This document shows positions 34,580-42,591 of a DNA stretch of 59,012 nucleotides, in pieces; the first letter of the stretch is position 1, and each line of letters begins with the position of its first letter. Source of the DNA: an uncultured Collinsella sp. (GTDB taxonomy: Bacteria > Actinomycetota > Coriobacteriia > Coriobacteriales > Coriobacteriaceae); NCBI GenBank assembly GCA_900551665.1, contig URWW01000006.1, positions 1 to 59,012 of the forward strand, in the 5' to 3' direction. The notes under the pieces were generated by a model. It was not told the origin of the DNA and made no database searches. It worked only from the letters and a program-made list of their open reading frames with translations. The translations under genes were made by a program, and so were the position numbers.

Positions 34580-34759
34580 TTACTCCTCCACAATCTCAAC
34601 GAGATGCTTGACCTTGAAGATCATGCCACGCACGCCCTCATTGTCGGTGATCTCGCGGGTGTCGTTGATGCGATGCAGGCCGAGGGCGCGGACGGTGCGG
34701 CGCTGATCCTCCTTGCAGCCGTTGATGCTGCGGACCTGCTTGATCTTGATGGTAGCCAT
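34580..34759 (-). CDS. rpmD: 50S ribosomal protein L30
   Basis: This 59-residue protein, found by translating the gap between rplO and rpsE, starts MATIKIKQVRSINGCKEDQR and continues with RTVRALGLHRIND, the conserved L30 core. The start ATG at 34759 lies 2 bases beyond the rpsE stop codon, and the stop TAA is at 34580, 2 bases before the rplO start. The gene order rpsE-rpmD-rplO is standard. Confidence 0.96.
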   Translation of the reverse strand: MATIKIKQVRSINGCKEDQRRTVRALGLHRINDTREITDNEGVRGMIFKVKHLVEIVEE

Positions 34760-34761
34760 GC

Positions 34762-35292
34762 CTAGTTCTCCTTCTTGCCAACAAACATCTCGGAGACGGT
34801 GAGGCCGCGGCGGGCAGCGACATCCTCAGGGGTGGAGAGCTGCTTGAGACCCTCGGCAGCGGCCTTGATGATGTTCAGGCCGTTGTCGGAACCGAGCGAC
34901 TTGGACAGAATGTTCTTGATGCCGGCCAGCTCGAAGAGCGGACGGACGGCACCGCCGGCGATGACGCCGGTACCCTCGACAGCGGGGCGCATGATGATGC
35001 TAGCAGCACCGAACTCACCCTGAACGTCGTGGGGAATGGTACCCTCGGCGGTCACGGGAACGTGGAACATGTGCTTCTTAGCGTCGATGGAGGCCTTGGA
35101 GATAGCCAGCGGCACCTCCGCGGACTTGCCCATGCCCAGACCGACGTTGCCCTTGCCGTCGCCCACGACCACGAGGGCCACGAGGCTCATGCGACGACCG
35201 CCCTTGACGGTCTTGGCGACGCGGTTGATGAAAACGACGCGCTCCTCGAACTCGGAGGCCTCGCGCTGCTGCTTCTGCTGATTACGAGCCAT
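34762..35292 (-). CDS. rpsE: 30S ribosomal protein S5
   Basis: A 176-residue S5 with the double-stranded RNA-binding fold: EERVVFINRVAKTVKGGRRMSL, then GDGKGNVGLGMGKSAEVP and GTGVIAGGAVRPLFELAG. Mutations in its loop affect spectinomycin sensitivity and decoding accuracy in other bacteria. Short spacing on both sides shows it is within the operon. Confidence 0.98.
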   Translation of the reverse strand: MARNQQKQQREASEFEERVVFINRVAKTVKGGRRMSLVALVVVGDGKGNVGLGMGKSAEVPLAISKASIDAKKHMFHVPVTAEGTIPHDVQGEFGAASIIMRPAVEGTGVIAGGAVRPLFELAGIKNILSKSLGSDNGLNIIKAAAEGLKQLSTPEDVAARRGLTVSEMFVGKKEN

Positions 35293-35303
35293 GCTCTTAC
35301 CTC

Positions 35304-35666
35304 CTAGAATTCGAGACCGACGGCGCGAGCACCGTCGGCGAGGGCCTTGACGCGACCATGGTAGACGCGGCCACCGCGGTCGAAGGAAACGGTCTTGATG
35401 CCGGCCTCGAGGGCGCGCTCGCCCACGAGCTTACCGACCTTCTCGGCAGCCTCCTTGTTGCTGGTGGTCGTGCCCTTGAACTCGGCCTCGAGGGTGGAGG
35501 CGGAGACGAGGGTGTGACCCTTGGTGTCGTCGACGATCATGGCGTAGATGTTGGCGTTGGAACGCACGACGCGCAGACGCGGGCGAGCCGGGGTGCCAAA
35601 GATCTTGCCGCGGACACGGCGCTGACGACGCTTGAGGCCGGCGCGCTTTGCCTGTTGCTTGTTCAT
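35304..35666 (-). CDS. rplR: 50S ribosomal protein L18
   Basis: A 120-residue 5S rRNA-binding L18: RRQRRVRGKIFGTPARPRLRV, SNANIYAMIVDD, and FDRGGRVYHGRVKALADGAR. The ATG at 35666 (MNKQQAKRAG) follows AAGGAG at 6 bases, so it is chosen over a more upstream start. It lies between rplF and rpsE. Confidence 0.97.
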   Translation of the reverse strand: MNKQQAKRAGLKRRQRRVRGKIFGTPARPRLRVVRSNANIYAMIVDDTKGHTLVSASTLEAEFKGTTTSNKEAAEKVGKLVGERALEAGIKTVSFDRGGRVYHGRVKALADGARAVGLEF

Positions 35667-35734
35667 GTGAAACTCCTTATGAAGTCCTGCCAGCACCTGA
35701 CGGGGTGCTGGTCTTACGACGTGGAAGCGCTCTA

Positions 35735-36271
35735 CTACTTAGCGGCCTTGCCGAGCTTGCGGCGGATGTGCTCGCCCAGGTAGTGGATGCCCTTGCCCTT
35801 GTAAGGCTCCGGCGGACGCTTGGCACGGATCTCGGCGGCAACCTGGCCGACCTGCTGCTTGTCGATGCCCTTGACGTGGATGTGGGTGTTGTCCGGGCAC
35901 TCGAAGGTGATGCCCTCGGGGGCGGTGTAGATCACCGGGTGAGAGTAACCCAGGGACAGATCCAGGTCCTTGCCCTTGAGCTGGACACGGTAGCCAACGC
36001 CGGCGAGCTCGAGGACCTTGGTGTAGCCCTCGGAGACGCCGATGACCATGTTCTGGATCAGGGCGCGGGTGAGGCCGTGACGGGCACGGGTCTCACGCTC
36101 GTCGTCGGGGCGGGAGACGGTCAGCACGCCGTCGGCGACCTCGATGGTGAGCTTCTCATAGAAATCGGCCTCAAGGGTACCCTTGGGGCCCTTCACGGAC
36201 ACGTGAGTGCCGTCAACTGCCACTTCGACTCCGGCGGGAATCTGGACAGGCTTCTTACCGATACGAGACAC
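35735..36271 (-). CDS. rplF: 50S ribosomal protein L6
   Basis: A 178-residue L6 starting with GTG at 36271 (read as MSRIGKKPVQIPAGVEV), with AAGGAG 6 bases upstream. It contains GPKGTLEADF, VLELAGVGYRVQLKGKDL and the conserved end PEPYKGKGIHYLGEHIRRK. The upstream codons of the same frame belong to rpsH in another frame and are not part of L6. Confidence 0.97.
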   Translation of the reverse strand: MSRIGKKPVQIPAGVEVAVDGTHVSVKGPKGTLEADFYEKLTIEVADGVLTVSRPDDERETRARHGLTRALIQNMVIGVSEGYTKVLELAGVGYRVQLKGKDLDLSLGYSHPVIYTAPEGITFECPDNTHIHVKGIDKQQVGQVAAEIRAKRPPEPYKGKGIHYLGEHIRRKLGKAAK

Positions 36272-36305
36272 GGTGTTCTCCTTTCCTTCTACTCGCCTAA
36301 GCGAA

Positions 36306-36704
36306 TTACCAGATGAGGGCGATGACCTCGCCGCCGATGCCCTTCTTGCGAGCATCGCGGTCGGCCATGACACCCTGGCTGGTGGAAACAATGGCGGTAC
36401 CGAGGCCACCGCGGACGCGGGGGAGGTCCTTCACGCCGGCGTACTTGCGCAGACCAGGCTTGGAGTAGCGCTTGATGCCGTTGATGACCTTGGCCTTCTT
36501 GGGACCGTACTTGAGGGTGATGTGAAGGGTCTTGGCGGGGGCGGTGTCCTCAACGGTGTAGCCCTCGATGTAGCCCTCCTCGTAGATGACTCGAGCGATC
36601 TCGACGAGCTTCTTGGAGCTCGGCATCGAGACCTCGGCCTTGTTCGCAGCATTGCCGTTGCGGATGCGCGTGAGCATGTCTGCGATCGGGTCGGTGAGAT
36701 TCAT
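36306..36704 (-). CDS. rpsH: 30S ribosomal protein S8
   Basis: A 132-residue S8: MNLTDPIADMLTRIRNGNAA and the C-terminal VSTSQGVMADRDARKKGIGGE. In Escherichia coli S8 represses the spc operon through an mRNA site at rplE. The 126-bp gap upstream contains a large hairpin (36733-36781) that could be a local regulatory site. Confidence 0.98.
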   Translation of the reverse strand: MNLTDPIADMLTRIRNGNAANKAEVSMPSSKKLVEIARVIYEEGYIEGYTVEDTAPAKTLHITLKYGPKKAKVINGIKRYSKPGLRKYAGVKDLPRVRGGLGTAIVSTSQGVMADRDARKKGIGGEVIALIW

Positions 36705-36732
36705 GTGGATTCTCCTTCGTTCTTGATGAGTC

Positions 36733-36781
36733 CGTGCCCTCGGTACTCCCCCACCCTTAGCGGGGAAGCCTGTAAGGCACG
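36733..36781 (-). promoter_or_regulatory. Large hairpin between rpsN and rpsH
   Basis: The outer arms CGTGCC (36733-36738) and GGCACG (36776-36781) enclose a second stem of TCCCCC-type and GGGGA-type strands. The structure ends about 28 bases before the rpsH start. R-protein leaders often mimic rRNA, so an S8 (or S14) binding site is conceivable, but this has not been demonstrated. Confidence 0.4.
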
Positions 36782-36830
36782 TCTTCCGTACGCTCCACCT
36801 CGCAGATGAGATGGGCGCGCTGGCAGTGAC

Positions 36831-37016
36831 TTACCAGCTGGCCTTCTTGATGCCGGGAAGCTCGCCCTTGAGCGCCAGCTCGCGGAAGCAGACACGGCAC
36901 AGGCCGAACTTGCGGTACACAGAGTGCGGACGGCCGCAGCGCTGGCAGCGCGTGTACTCGCGGGTCGAGAACTTCTGCTTGCGATTGCACTTGACGATCA
37001 TCGATGTCTTAGCCAC
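36831..37016 (-). CDS. rpsN: 30S ribosomal protein S14, zinc-binding type
   Basis: A 61-residue short S14 with four zinc ligands C24, C27, C40 and C43 (CQRCGRPHSVYRKFGLCRVC) and the conserved end LALKGELPGIKKASW. This is the C+ form typical of Gram-positives. It lies between rplE and rpsH. Confidence 0.98.
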   Translation of the reverse strand: MAKTSMIVKCNRKQKFSTREYTRCQRCGRPHSVYRKFGLCRVCFRELALKGELPGIKKASW

Positions 37017-37106
37017 TTATTTCCTCCTCACATACGTATATATGCGCCTCGGACAGGCGGCACGTGCTCTTCGCGCACCGCCTGTGGAACCCGGGGCTTT
37101 AAGAAC

Positions 37107-37664
37107 CTATTTCTTGAACGGGAAGCCGAAGGCGTCGAGAAGGGCCTTGGCCTCTTCGTCGGTCTTCGCGGTGGTGACGATGGTGATGTCCATACCACGG
37201 GTGTGGTCGACGGAGTCGAAGTCAACCTCGGGGAAGATGAGCTGCTCGGTGACGCCCATCGAGAAGTTGCCACGGCCGTCGAAGGACTTGGCGGAGATGC
37301 CGCGGAAGTCGCGGATACGGGGGATGGCGACGGAGGTCAGACGATCGAAGAACTCCCACATGCGGTCGCCGCGCAGGGTGACCTTGGCGCCGATGGGCAT
37401 GCCAGCGCGCAGCTTGAAGGAGGCGATGGACTTGCGGGCGCGGGTGACCATGGGCTGCTGGCCGGTGATGACGCGCAGGTCGCGGACAGCGCCGTCGATA
37501 GCCTTGGAATCGGTGGCGGCCTCGCCGACACCCATGTTCACGACGATCTTCTCGAACTTGGGGATCATCATGACGTTCTCATACTGGAACTTGTCCTGCA
37601 TGAGCTGCTTGACCTCGTCGTTGTACTTGGTCTTGAGACGGGGAATGTACTTCTCCTCAGCCAT
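37107..37664 (-). CDS. rplE: 50S ribosomal protein L5
   Basis: The 185-residue 5S rRNA-binding L5 starts MAEEKYIPRLKTKYNDEV and contains KIVVNMGVGEA, TRARKSIASFKLRAGMPIG and PEVDFDSVDHTRGMDITIVTTA. The ATG at 37664 has AAGGAG 5 bases upstream, so the GTG two codons earlier is rejected. Unusually, rplX is not directly upstream: 4.6 kb with two non-ribosomal genes lies between them. rplE is thus the first gene of a second transcription unit, with a ~135-base leader from a TATAGT -10 box. Confidence 0.97.
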   Translation of the reverse strand: MAEEKYIPRLKTKYNDEVKQLMQDKFQYENVMMIPKFEKIVVNMGVGEAATDSKAIDGAVRDLRVITGQQPMVTRARKSIASFKLRAGMPIGAKVTLRGDRMWEFFDRLTSVAIPRIRDFRGISAKSFDGRGNFSMGVTEQLIFPEVDFDSVDHTRGMDITIVTTAKTDEEAKALLDAFGFPFKK

Positions 37665-37798
37665 TTTCACTCCTTACTGGGGTTTTAAGCACGGGGTTGG
37701 CCTCGTAGGTTAGCCTCGTGCCTCCTGACGTGCGCCATACCCACGATGGCTGTCTTGGGCATGACGAATTGACGGCAGGAGCCGACAAAACAGTCGTT

Positions 37799-37827
37799 AC
37801 TATACGCTTATGCGGCGACGATTGCCA
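37799..37827 (-). promoter_or_regulatory. Candidate promoter of the rplE operon half
   Basis: On the minus strand TATAGT (37799-37804) is preceded at 17 bp by TGGCAA (37822-37827). The -10 is good, the -35 weak. A transcript from here would have a leader of about 130 bases before rplE with several short inverted repeats. A promoter is required here if the terminator after rplX is efficient. Confidence 0.4.
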
Positions 37828-37917
37828 CCGCAACTTCATGTGTGCAGGTAAATCCATAAATCGGGAAACAACTTCCCCTTCATGCGAGCCGGGGGCTGGG
37901 AGGGCCGGGGTATTTTT

Positions 37918-37980
37918 GCTCGGTCAGGTCTTGAGCAAGACGAAGCGTCCACTGGGCGCTTCTTTGCGTGCGGAATCTAC
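37918..37980. repeat. 63-bp conserved hairpin element, copy 1
   Basis: The sequence runs from GCTCGG to GGAATCTAC on the plus strand and contains GAAGCGTCC-ACT-GGGCGCTTC, a 9-bp stem with one wobble. By eye 51 of 63 positions match copy 2 at 48194-48256 without gaps. This copy also has GTCTTG-AG-CAAGAC. It lies about 250 bp upstream of rplE. Confidence 0.75.
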
Positions 37981-38086
37981 AAAGGAGTCCTGGGCGCCTG
38001 CGGGGAGACTCCCGCAAAGCGTTCGCATGGTTGATGCCCCAGCACCTTATACTTTGTTGAACACCAACTTTACTGGGAGCCCTTTT

Positions 38087-40549
38087 ATGACTTCTTACTC
38101 TTCCAAACCTGAACTCCTCGCGCCTGCGGGCGGACCGGAGCCGTTTTACGCGGCGCTCGCGGCCGGCGCGGATGCCATCTACTGCGGCATGGGGTCGTTC
38201 AACGCCCGTCGCAAGGCCGACAACTTCACTGACGAGACATTCGAGGCGGCCTGCCGCGCGGCGCACCTCGCCGGGTCGCGTGTCTATGTGACCGTCAACA
38301 TCGTCATCAAAGACGAGGAGATGTCCGACGCGCTCGCTCTTGTCGACCGTTGCTGGAGGCTCGGTGCCGATGCCTTCATCATCCAGGACTGGGGTCTGTT
38401 TTTTGAGATTCGCCGCCTCATGCCCGAGGTGGAGACTCATATATCGACACAGGCGAATATTCACGACGCCCGGGGTACCGCCTGGTGCAAAGAGGCCGGC
38501 GCAGATCGCGTCACGCTTTCTCGAGAGCTCTCCATCGACGAGATTGCCATCATCCACGACGCCGTGGATATAGAGCTCGAGGTGTTTTCCCACGGTGCCA
38601 TCTGCTTTTGCTATTCGGGCGTTTGCCTGCTTTCCAGCTTCACGTCCCGGGGGCGCTCGGCAAACCGCGGCATGTGCGCACAGCCCTGTCGCCTGCCTTA
38701 CGATCTGATTGACGAAACGGGGCGCTCCTGGTCGAAGCCGGGTCGCGAGCGTGCCCTATGCCCGCGCGACACCTGCACCGCCGATATGCTCCCCCGCCTG
38801 CTGGACGCCGGCGCGCACGCGCTTAAGCTCGAGGGCCGCATGAAGGCCCCCGACTACGTGCACTCCATCGTGAGCGCCTACCGCGCGCAGCTCGATGACA
38901 TCCTCGCCGGCCGCGAAATCTCGGACGAGACTGCGCAGGCCCGCTACCGTCAACTCAAACGCTGCTTCAATCGCGATTTCACCTCCGAGTACCAGGAGGG
39001 TCGTTCGGGTGATGAGATGATGAGCTACGAGCGCTCGAACAATCGAGGCCAAATCGTGGGCGAGGTGCTCGGCAGCAAGCCGCTCGGCAACACCAAGGGC
39101 CTGAAGCCCGACGACAAGCGCCGTCGCGCCGCCTGGACGAAGCTGCGCCTTTCCGAGCCCGTGGGCAAGGGCGACCTACTCGAGCTGCGCCACGACGATG
39201 AGTTCGACCAGTTCCTGACCGCGATCGCCCCTGAAGACGCCGCGGCGGGCGACATCATCGAGTGCCGCACCGCACGGCCCATGCCCGCAGGCGCCCTTGT
39301 ACGCCTCATTCGCAGCCAGGCCGCGCTCGACGCCGCAGAGTCTGCGCTCAAGCGCCCTGTCGCCCGCAAGCGCACCGTGGACGTGCGCGTGGTGGCACGC
39401 CTGGGGCAGCCTTTCACGGTCGAGCTCTCATGCACCGACGATCCGTCGCTTGCGGGACGCGCCGAGGGGTTCATCGTCGAGGCGGCTAAAACGCGTGCCG
39501 TTTTGGCCGAAGACCTCATCGAGCATGTGGGGCGCATGGGCTCCTCGCCGTTCGAGGCCACAAGCTTTGAGATCGAGCTTGACGAGGGCTGCGGTATGGG
39601 ATTCTCCGCGGTCCACAAGGTGCGCGCCGCCGCATGCGAAGCGCTGGAACGAGCCATCCTTGCGCCGTACGCTGAGCGCGTAAACCATTTGATGGTGCAG
39701 AGCGACCCTGTGTGCCCGGCGGACTTGAACGACCTCGGGGAGGTCTGTGCGCTCGTCACCTCACTCAATGCCGCCGCGGCGGCACGCAAGGCGGGGGCGG
39801 CACGCGTGTACATGACCGTTGACGACCTGCTCGCTGAAGGGCTCTCCCCTGCCAGCTGCTCCGCCGAGGGCGTCATCCCCGTGTTCGATGAGGTCTCACG
39901 CGAAGCTGACCACGAGCGACTCGACCCGTGGTTCACCCCCGGTGCACCCGCGTCCGTTGGCACCATCTCCGAACTCGCGCTCGGCGCAGAGATCGGTTCC
40001 GTTGTGGAGCTTCGTAGCTGCATCCCCGTGCATAACGTCCCGTGCATGCGTGAGCTCGCCGCCCGTGGTGCGCACGCAGCATGGCTCTCACCCGAGCTCA
40101 CCCTCGCCGAGATCGAACGTATCGCCCCGCAGCGCGGCGAAATGACGCTGGGCCTCATGGTGCTCGGCGTTCCCCGCGTCATGACGAGCGAGCATTGCAT
40201 CCTGCAGGTCGCCGGCGCCTGCATCCACGATTGCGCGAACTGCCGTCTGCGCGTCCGCGACTTCAAGCTCAAGAATATCGACGGGCGCATGCTGCCCGTC
40301 CGAACGGGCCTCAACGGCCGTAGCCGCCTCTACGACGGCGTTCAGCTCGATGCCACCCCACAGATTCCGCAGCTGCTTCGCGCCGGCGTTACGCGCTTCC
40401 TCGTTGACGGCACATTGATGAATATCGATATGTTGTCGCGTTCTGTCGCACGGACCAATCGCGCCCTGGAAGCCGCTCGATCCGGGCGCACGCCCGACAA
40501 ACGTCTTCCTGGTACAAGCTCTGGTTGCCTGTTCCAAGGCGTTGATTAG
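38087..40549 (+). CDS. Peptidase U32 family protein, RlhA-like
   Basis: The 820-residue protein starts MTSYSSKPELLAPAGGPEPF and carries the U32 signature EVFSHGAICFCYSGVCLLS, then SANRGMCAQPCRLPYDL (about residues 167-208) and KLEGRMKAPDYVHSI. A middle domain (about 390-530, KRTVDVRVVARLGQPFTVEL) fits DUF3656, and the C-terminus has SEHCILQVAGACIHDCANC. This architecture resembles RlhA, which hydroxylates C2501 of 23S rRNA with help from an iron-sulfur centre. The ATG at 38087 follows GGGAG. It is the only plus-strand gene within the ribosomal cluster and interrupts it; it has its own terminator. Function by analogy only. Confidence 0.88.
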   Translation: MTSYSSKPELLAPAGGPEPFYAALAAGADAIYCGMGSFNARRKADNFTDETFEAACRAAHLAGSRVYVTVNIVIKDEEMSDALALVDRCWRLGADAFIIQDWGLFFEIRRLMPEVETHISTQANIHDARGTAWCKEAGADRVTLSRELSIDEIAIIHDAVDIELEVFSHGAICFCYSGVCLLSSFTSRGRSANRGMCAQPCRLPYDLIDETGRSWSKPGRERALCPRDTCTADMLPRLLDAGAHALKLEGRMKAPDYVHSIVSAYRAQLDDILAGREISDETAQARYRQLKRCFNRDFTSEYQEGRSGDEMMSYERSNNRGQIVGEVLGSKPLGNTKGLKPDDKRRRAAWTKLRLSEPVGKGDLLELRHDDEFDQFLTAIAPEDAAAGDIIECRTARPMPAGALVRLIRSQAALDAAESALKRPVARKRTVDVRVVARLGQPFTVELSCTDDPSLAGRAEGFIVEAAKTRAVLAEDLIEHVGRMGSSPFEATSFEIELDEGCGMGFSAVHKVRAAACEALERAILAPYAERVNHLMVQSDPVCPADLNDLGEVCALVTSLNAAAAARKAGAARVYMTVDDLLAEGLSPASCSAEGVIPVFDEVSREADHERLDPWFTPGAPASVGTISELALGAEIGSVVELRSCIPVHNVPCMRELAARGAHAAWLSPELTLAEIERIAPQRGEMTLGLMVLGVPRVMTSEHCILQVAGACIHDCANCRLRVRDFKLKNIDGRMLPVRTGLNGRSRLYDGVQLDATPQIPQLLRAGVTRFLVDGTLMNIDMLSRSVARTNRALEAARSGRTPDKRLPGTSSGCLFQGVD

Positions 40550-40573
40550 GAGCACCTCGAATCGCATGACAAA

Positions 40574-40608
40574 GGGGAGCGGGACTTCACATCCCGCTCC
40601 CCTATTTT
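40574..40608 (+). terminator. Intrinsic terminator of the U32 gene
   Basis: GGGGAGCGGGA (40574-40584) and TCCCGCTCCCC (40592-40602) form an 11-bp stem with a 7-nt loop, followed by TATTTTTTT. This is a strong plus-strand terminator, 25 bp beyond the stop codon. The remaining bases to 40791 show no gene. Confidence 0.93.
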
Positions 40609-40791
40609 TTTGTGGCTGCCTGTATTTGACCTATATGCAGCGATCGGCTTGGATCACAAATCGATACTTGTCGATATGTTCTGATTGCCCTCTGAGTCGT
40701 TGCTCGAAGCACGATCACGTCCTGCTCGTACGCTCTTCAGCATAAGGCTCAACCCGTGTGGCAGCCCATGCGAACAGCGCATTCCCCCGCG

Positions 40792-41880
40792 CTACTCCTC
40801 CTCAGGGTACACAACGCCCCAATCACGGCGCAGACGGGTCATCGTCTCCATCACGTCCGAGGCGTACTCAATGAGCTTCAGCTTGGACTCATCGCCGGCA
40901 ACGGCCTTCTCGAGGTCGGCGATCTCGTAGCACAGCGCATACGCCTCAACACCAGCCGTGACCTCCTCACGACGACCGTCGGCCGTCCAGGTGATCGTCG
41001 CTCGATCCGCGCGCGGGTACGCCATGATCTCAACGTAGCAATCGTCGAAGCACAAGTCAGCGCGCTTGGGCTGCTTGGCGTGCATGGTAAGGGAGAACAC
41101 GCCGAGCTGACCCTGTGCGTTGCGCGTGATAAAGCCGCTCTCTTCATCCACCCCCGTCTTGAAGAGATTGGCCAAAGACACAACCTCGTTGGGCTGGCTC
41201 TCCATAAACAGCCGCGCGACCGAGAGCGCGTACACGCCGATATCCAGCATCGCACCTCCGGCAAGCGAACGGTTCCAGAAGCGGTTCTGCACATCCTCGT
41301 AATCATGGAAGCTGCCGAAATTCACCTGGGCGAGGCGCAGTCGGCCAAACTCCCCGGCACGCGCACGACGCATGAGTTCAACATAGAGGGGCATGTGAAG
41401 AACGGTGGTAGCGTCCATGAGCACCACACCGTGCTCGGCAGCGATGGCGCGCGCCTCCTCGAGCTCCTCGGAGTTGAGGGTGATCGCCTTTTCGCAAAGC
41501 ACGTGCTTGCCCGCCGCAAGCGCCCCGCGTAGACACTCGATATGGGTGTTGTGAGGCGTGGTGATGTAGATGGCATCGACCGCAGCGTCCGCATACAGCT
41601 CTTCGACCGTGCGATACACGCGCGCAACGCCATATTCGGCCGCGAAGGCCTCGGCCTTTGCAAGCGTGCGATTTGCCACGCCGTAGACCTTGCGCCCCGC
41701 GAGCGCAAGGGATTGGGCCATCTGATTTGCAATCACGCCACAACCAATAACCGCCCACCTCAGCTCAGGCGCGGTAAAGACATCATCCGGGAACGTCAAT
41801 CCCTCAACAGCGGCAAACGCGGCCTTTGCTGCCGCAGCGGCGTCCAAGGGCGCAGCATTGAGAGTGTTCTGTGTATCCAT
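40792..41880 (-). CDS. Gfo/Idh/MocA family oxidoreductase
   Basis: The 362-residue protein has an N-terminal NAD(P)-binding Rossmann domain (LRWAVIGCGVIANQMAQSL, about 42-60), then YITTPHNTHIECLRGALAAGKHVLCEKAITLN, where the family lysine lies in CEKA (EKP in most relatives), and a C-terminal GFO_IDH_MocA domain with GGAMLDIGVYAL. Members act on sugars, inositols or dihydrodiols; the substrate cannot be told here. The ATG at 41880 (MDTQNTLNA) follows a GGGG site. It lies in the insertion that splits the ribosomal operon and has no obvious link to translation. Confidence 0.92.
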   Translation of the reverse strand: MDTQNTLNAAPLDAAAAAKAAFAAVEGLTFPDDVFTAPELRWAVIGCGVIANQMAQSLALAGRKVYGVANRTLAKAEAFAAEYGVARVYRTVEELYADAAVDAIYITTPHNTHIECLRGALAAGKHVLCEKAITLNSEELEEARAIAAEHGVVLMDATTVLHMPLYVELMRRARAGEFGRLRLAQVNFGSFHDYEDVQNRFWNRSLAGGAMLDIGVYALSVARLFMESQPNEVVSLANLFKTGVDEESGFITRNAQGQLGVFSLTMHAKQPKRADLCFDDCYVEIMAYPRADRATITWTADGRREEVTAGVEAYALCYEIADLEKAVAGDESKLKLIEYASDVMETMTRLRRDWGVVYPEEE

Positions 41881-42026
41881 GTGTACCCCATTTCCATGAT
41901 GGATCACTACGCTGCAATTTTGGCACAAGGAACAACTCTCAACACGGTCAATGAGGGAACAAACGGCTTTGCAAGGAAACGCACTCTATGGATGCGCTTA
42001 CCAGAAAGGTCGATTCATTTATGTAA

Positions 42027-42164
42027 AAGTGTACGTTTTGGGGGAGGTTTTGCCCTTAAATCGGATGTTGGAATCGAATCACTTGATGTTTGCCCAGGAT
42101 AGAGTTTGGCATCGACCTTGATTTCGACCGGAAAGCCCCGAAACTTCCCCCAAAACGTACACTT
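42027..42164. repeat. 138-bp element with 24-bp terminal inverted repeats (MITE-like)
   Basis: The left end AAGTGTACGTTTTGGGGG continues AGGTTT (42027-42050). The right end begins AAACTTCCCCC and ends AAAACGTACACTT (42141-42164). The arms match at 23 of 24 positions. The interior of 90 bp is AT-richer than the surroundings and encodes nothing convincing. No clear target-site duplication was recognised. Confidence 0.7.
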
Positions 42165-42189
42165 ATCAATTCCAGGCATATAAAACGAA

Positions 42190-42226
42190 ATACCCCCTGA
42201 ACTGCACGAGGCAATCCAGGGGGTAT
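42190..42226 (-). terminator. Intrinsic terminator after rplX
   Basis: ATACCCCCTG (42190-42199) and CAGGGGGTAT (42217-42226) form a 10-bp stem with a 17-nt loop. On the minus strand it is followed by TTCGTTTTAT. It lies 24 bp beyond the rplX stop codon and should separate the S10-side transcripts from rplE. Confidence 0.82.
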
Positions 42227-42249
42227 GAAGGAGCTCTAGATGCTAGATC

Positions 42250-42573
42250 TTAGAACTTGTGACCGCACTTCTTGCAAATGCGGAGCTTGGTCTTGTGACC
42301 GTCGAGCTCGCCAGCCTCGTGGCCAACACGAGTGCGCTTGCCGCACTCGGGGCAGATGAGCTGGACGTTGGAGACGTCGATCGGCATCTCCTTGTCGACG
42401 ATGCCACCCTGCTGACCGGCAGCGTTGGGCTTGACGGCCTTCTTGGCGACAGCGACGCCCTCGACGATGACCTTGCCCTCGGAAGGCAGCGCGCGCAGGA
42501 CGACGCCCTGCTTGCCGCGATCCTTGCCGGAGAGCACCTCGACCTTGTCGCCCTTCTTGATGGACATAGACAT
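42250..42573 (-). CDS. rplX: 50S ribosomal protein L24
   Basis: A 107-residue assembly-initiator L24 with the KOW motif (KKGDKVEVLSGKDRGKQGVV) and a C-terminal zinc ribbon C74, C77, C100, C103 (CPECGKRTRVG, ICKKCGHKF). The start at 42573 (MSMSIKKG) has GGGAG 8 bases upstream. It is the last gene before the insertion that splits the operon and is followed by a terminator. Confidence 0.97.
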   Translation of the reverse strand: MSMSIKKGDKVEVLSGKDRGKQGVVLRALPSEGKVIVEGVAVAKKAVKPNAAGQQGGIVDKEMPIDVSNVQLICPECGKRTRVGHEAGELDGHKTKLRICKKCGHKF

Positions 42574-42591
42574 AGTGGTCTCTCCCTTACG

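Larger units (their letters stand above)
37665..38086. other. Divergent intergenic region between rplE and the U32 gene
   Basis: This 422-bp stretch should hold the promoters for rplE (minus) and the U32 gene (plus). It contains the rplE leader and TATAGT box (37799-37804), copy 1 of the 63-bp hairpin element (37918-37980), and TATACT (38048-38053) about 34 bases before the U32 start. No gene is supported. Confidence 0.6.
41881..42249. other. Intergenic region between rplX and the oxidoreductase gene
   Basis: This 369-bp, comparatively AT-rich stretch holds a 138-bp inverted-repeat element (42027-42164) and the rplX terminator (42190-42226). The part next to the oxidoreductase should contain its promoter, but no convincing boxes were chosen. 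No gene is seen. Confidence 0.6.

Noticed and set aside
36272..36409. N-terminal extension of L6 in the same frame
   Set aside because: It overlaps rpsH, has no similarity to L6, and the GTG at 36271 has an ideal ribosome-binding site.
37718..38086. Extension of the U32 protein upstream of 38087
   Set aside because: The residues are unrelated to U32 proteins and cover the rplE leader and the repeat element; the ATG at 38087 has a good ribosome-binding site.
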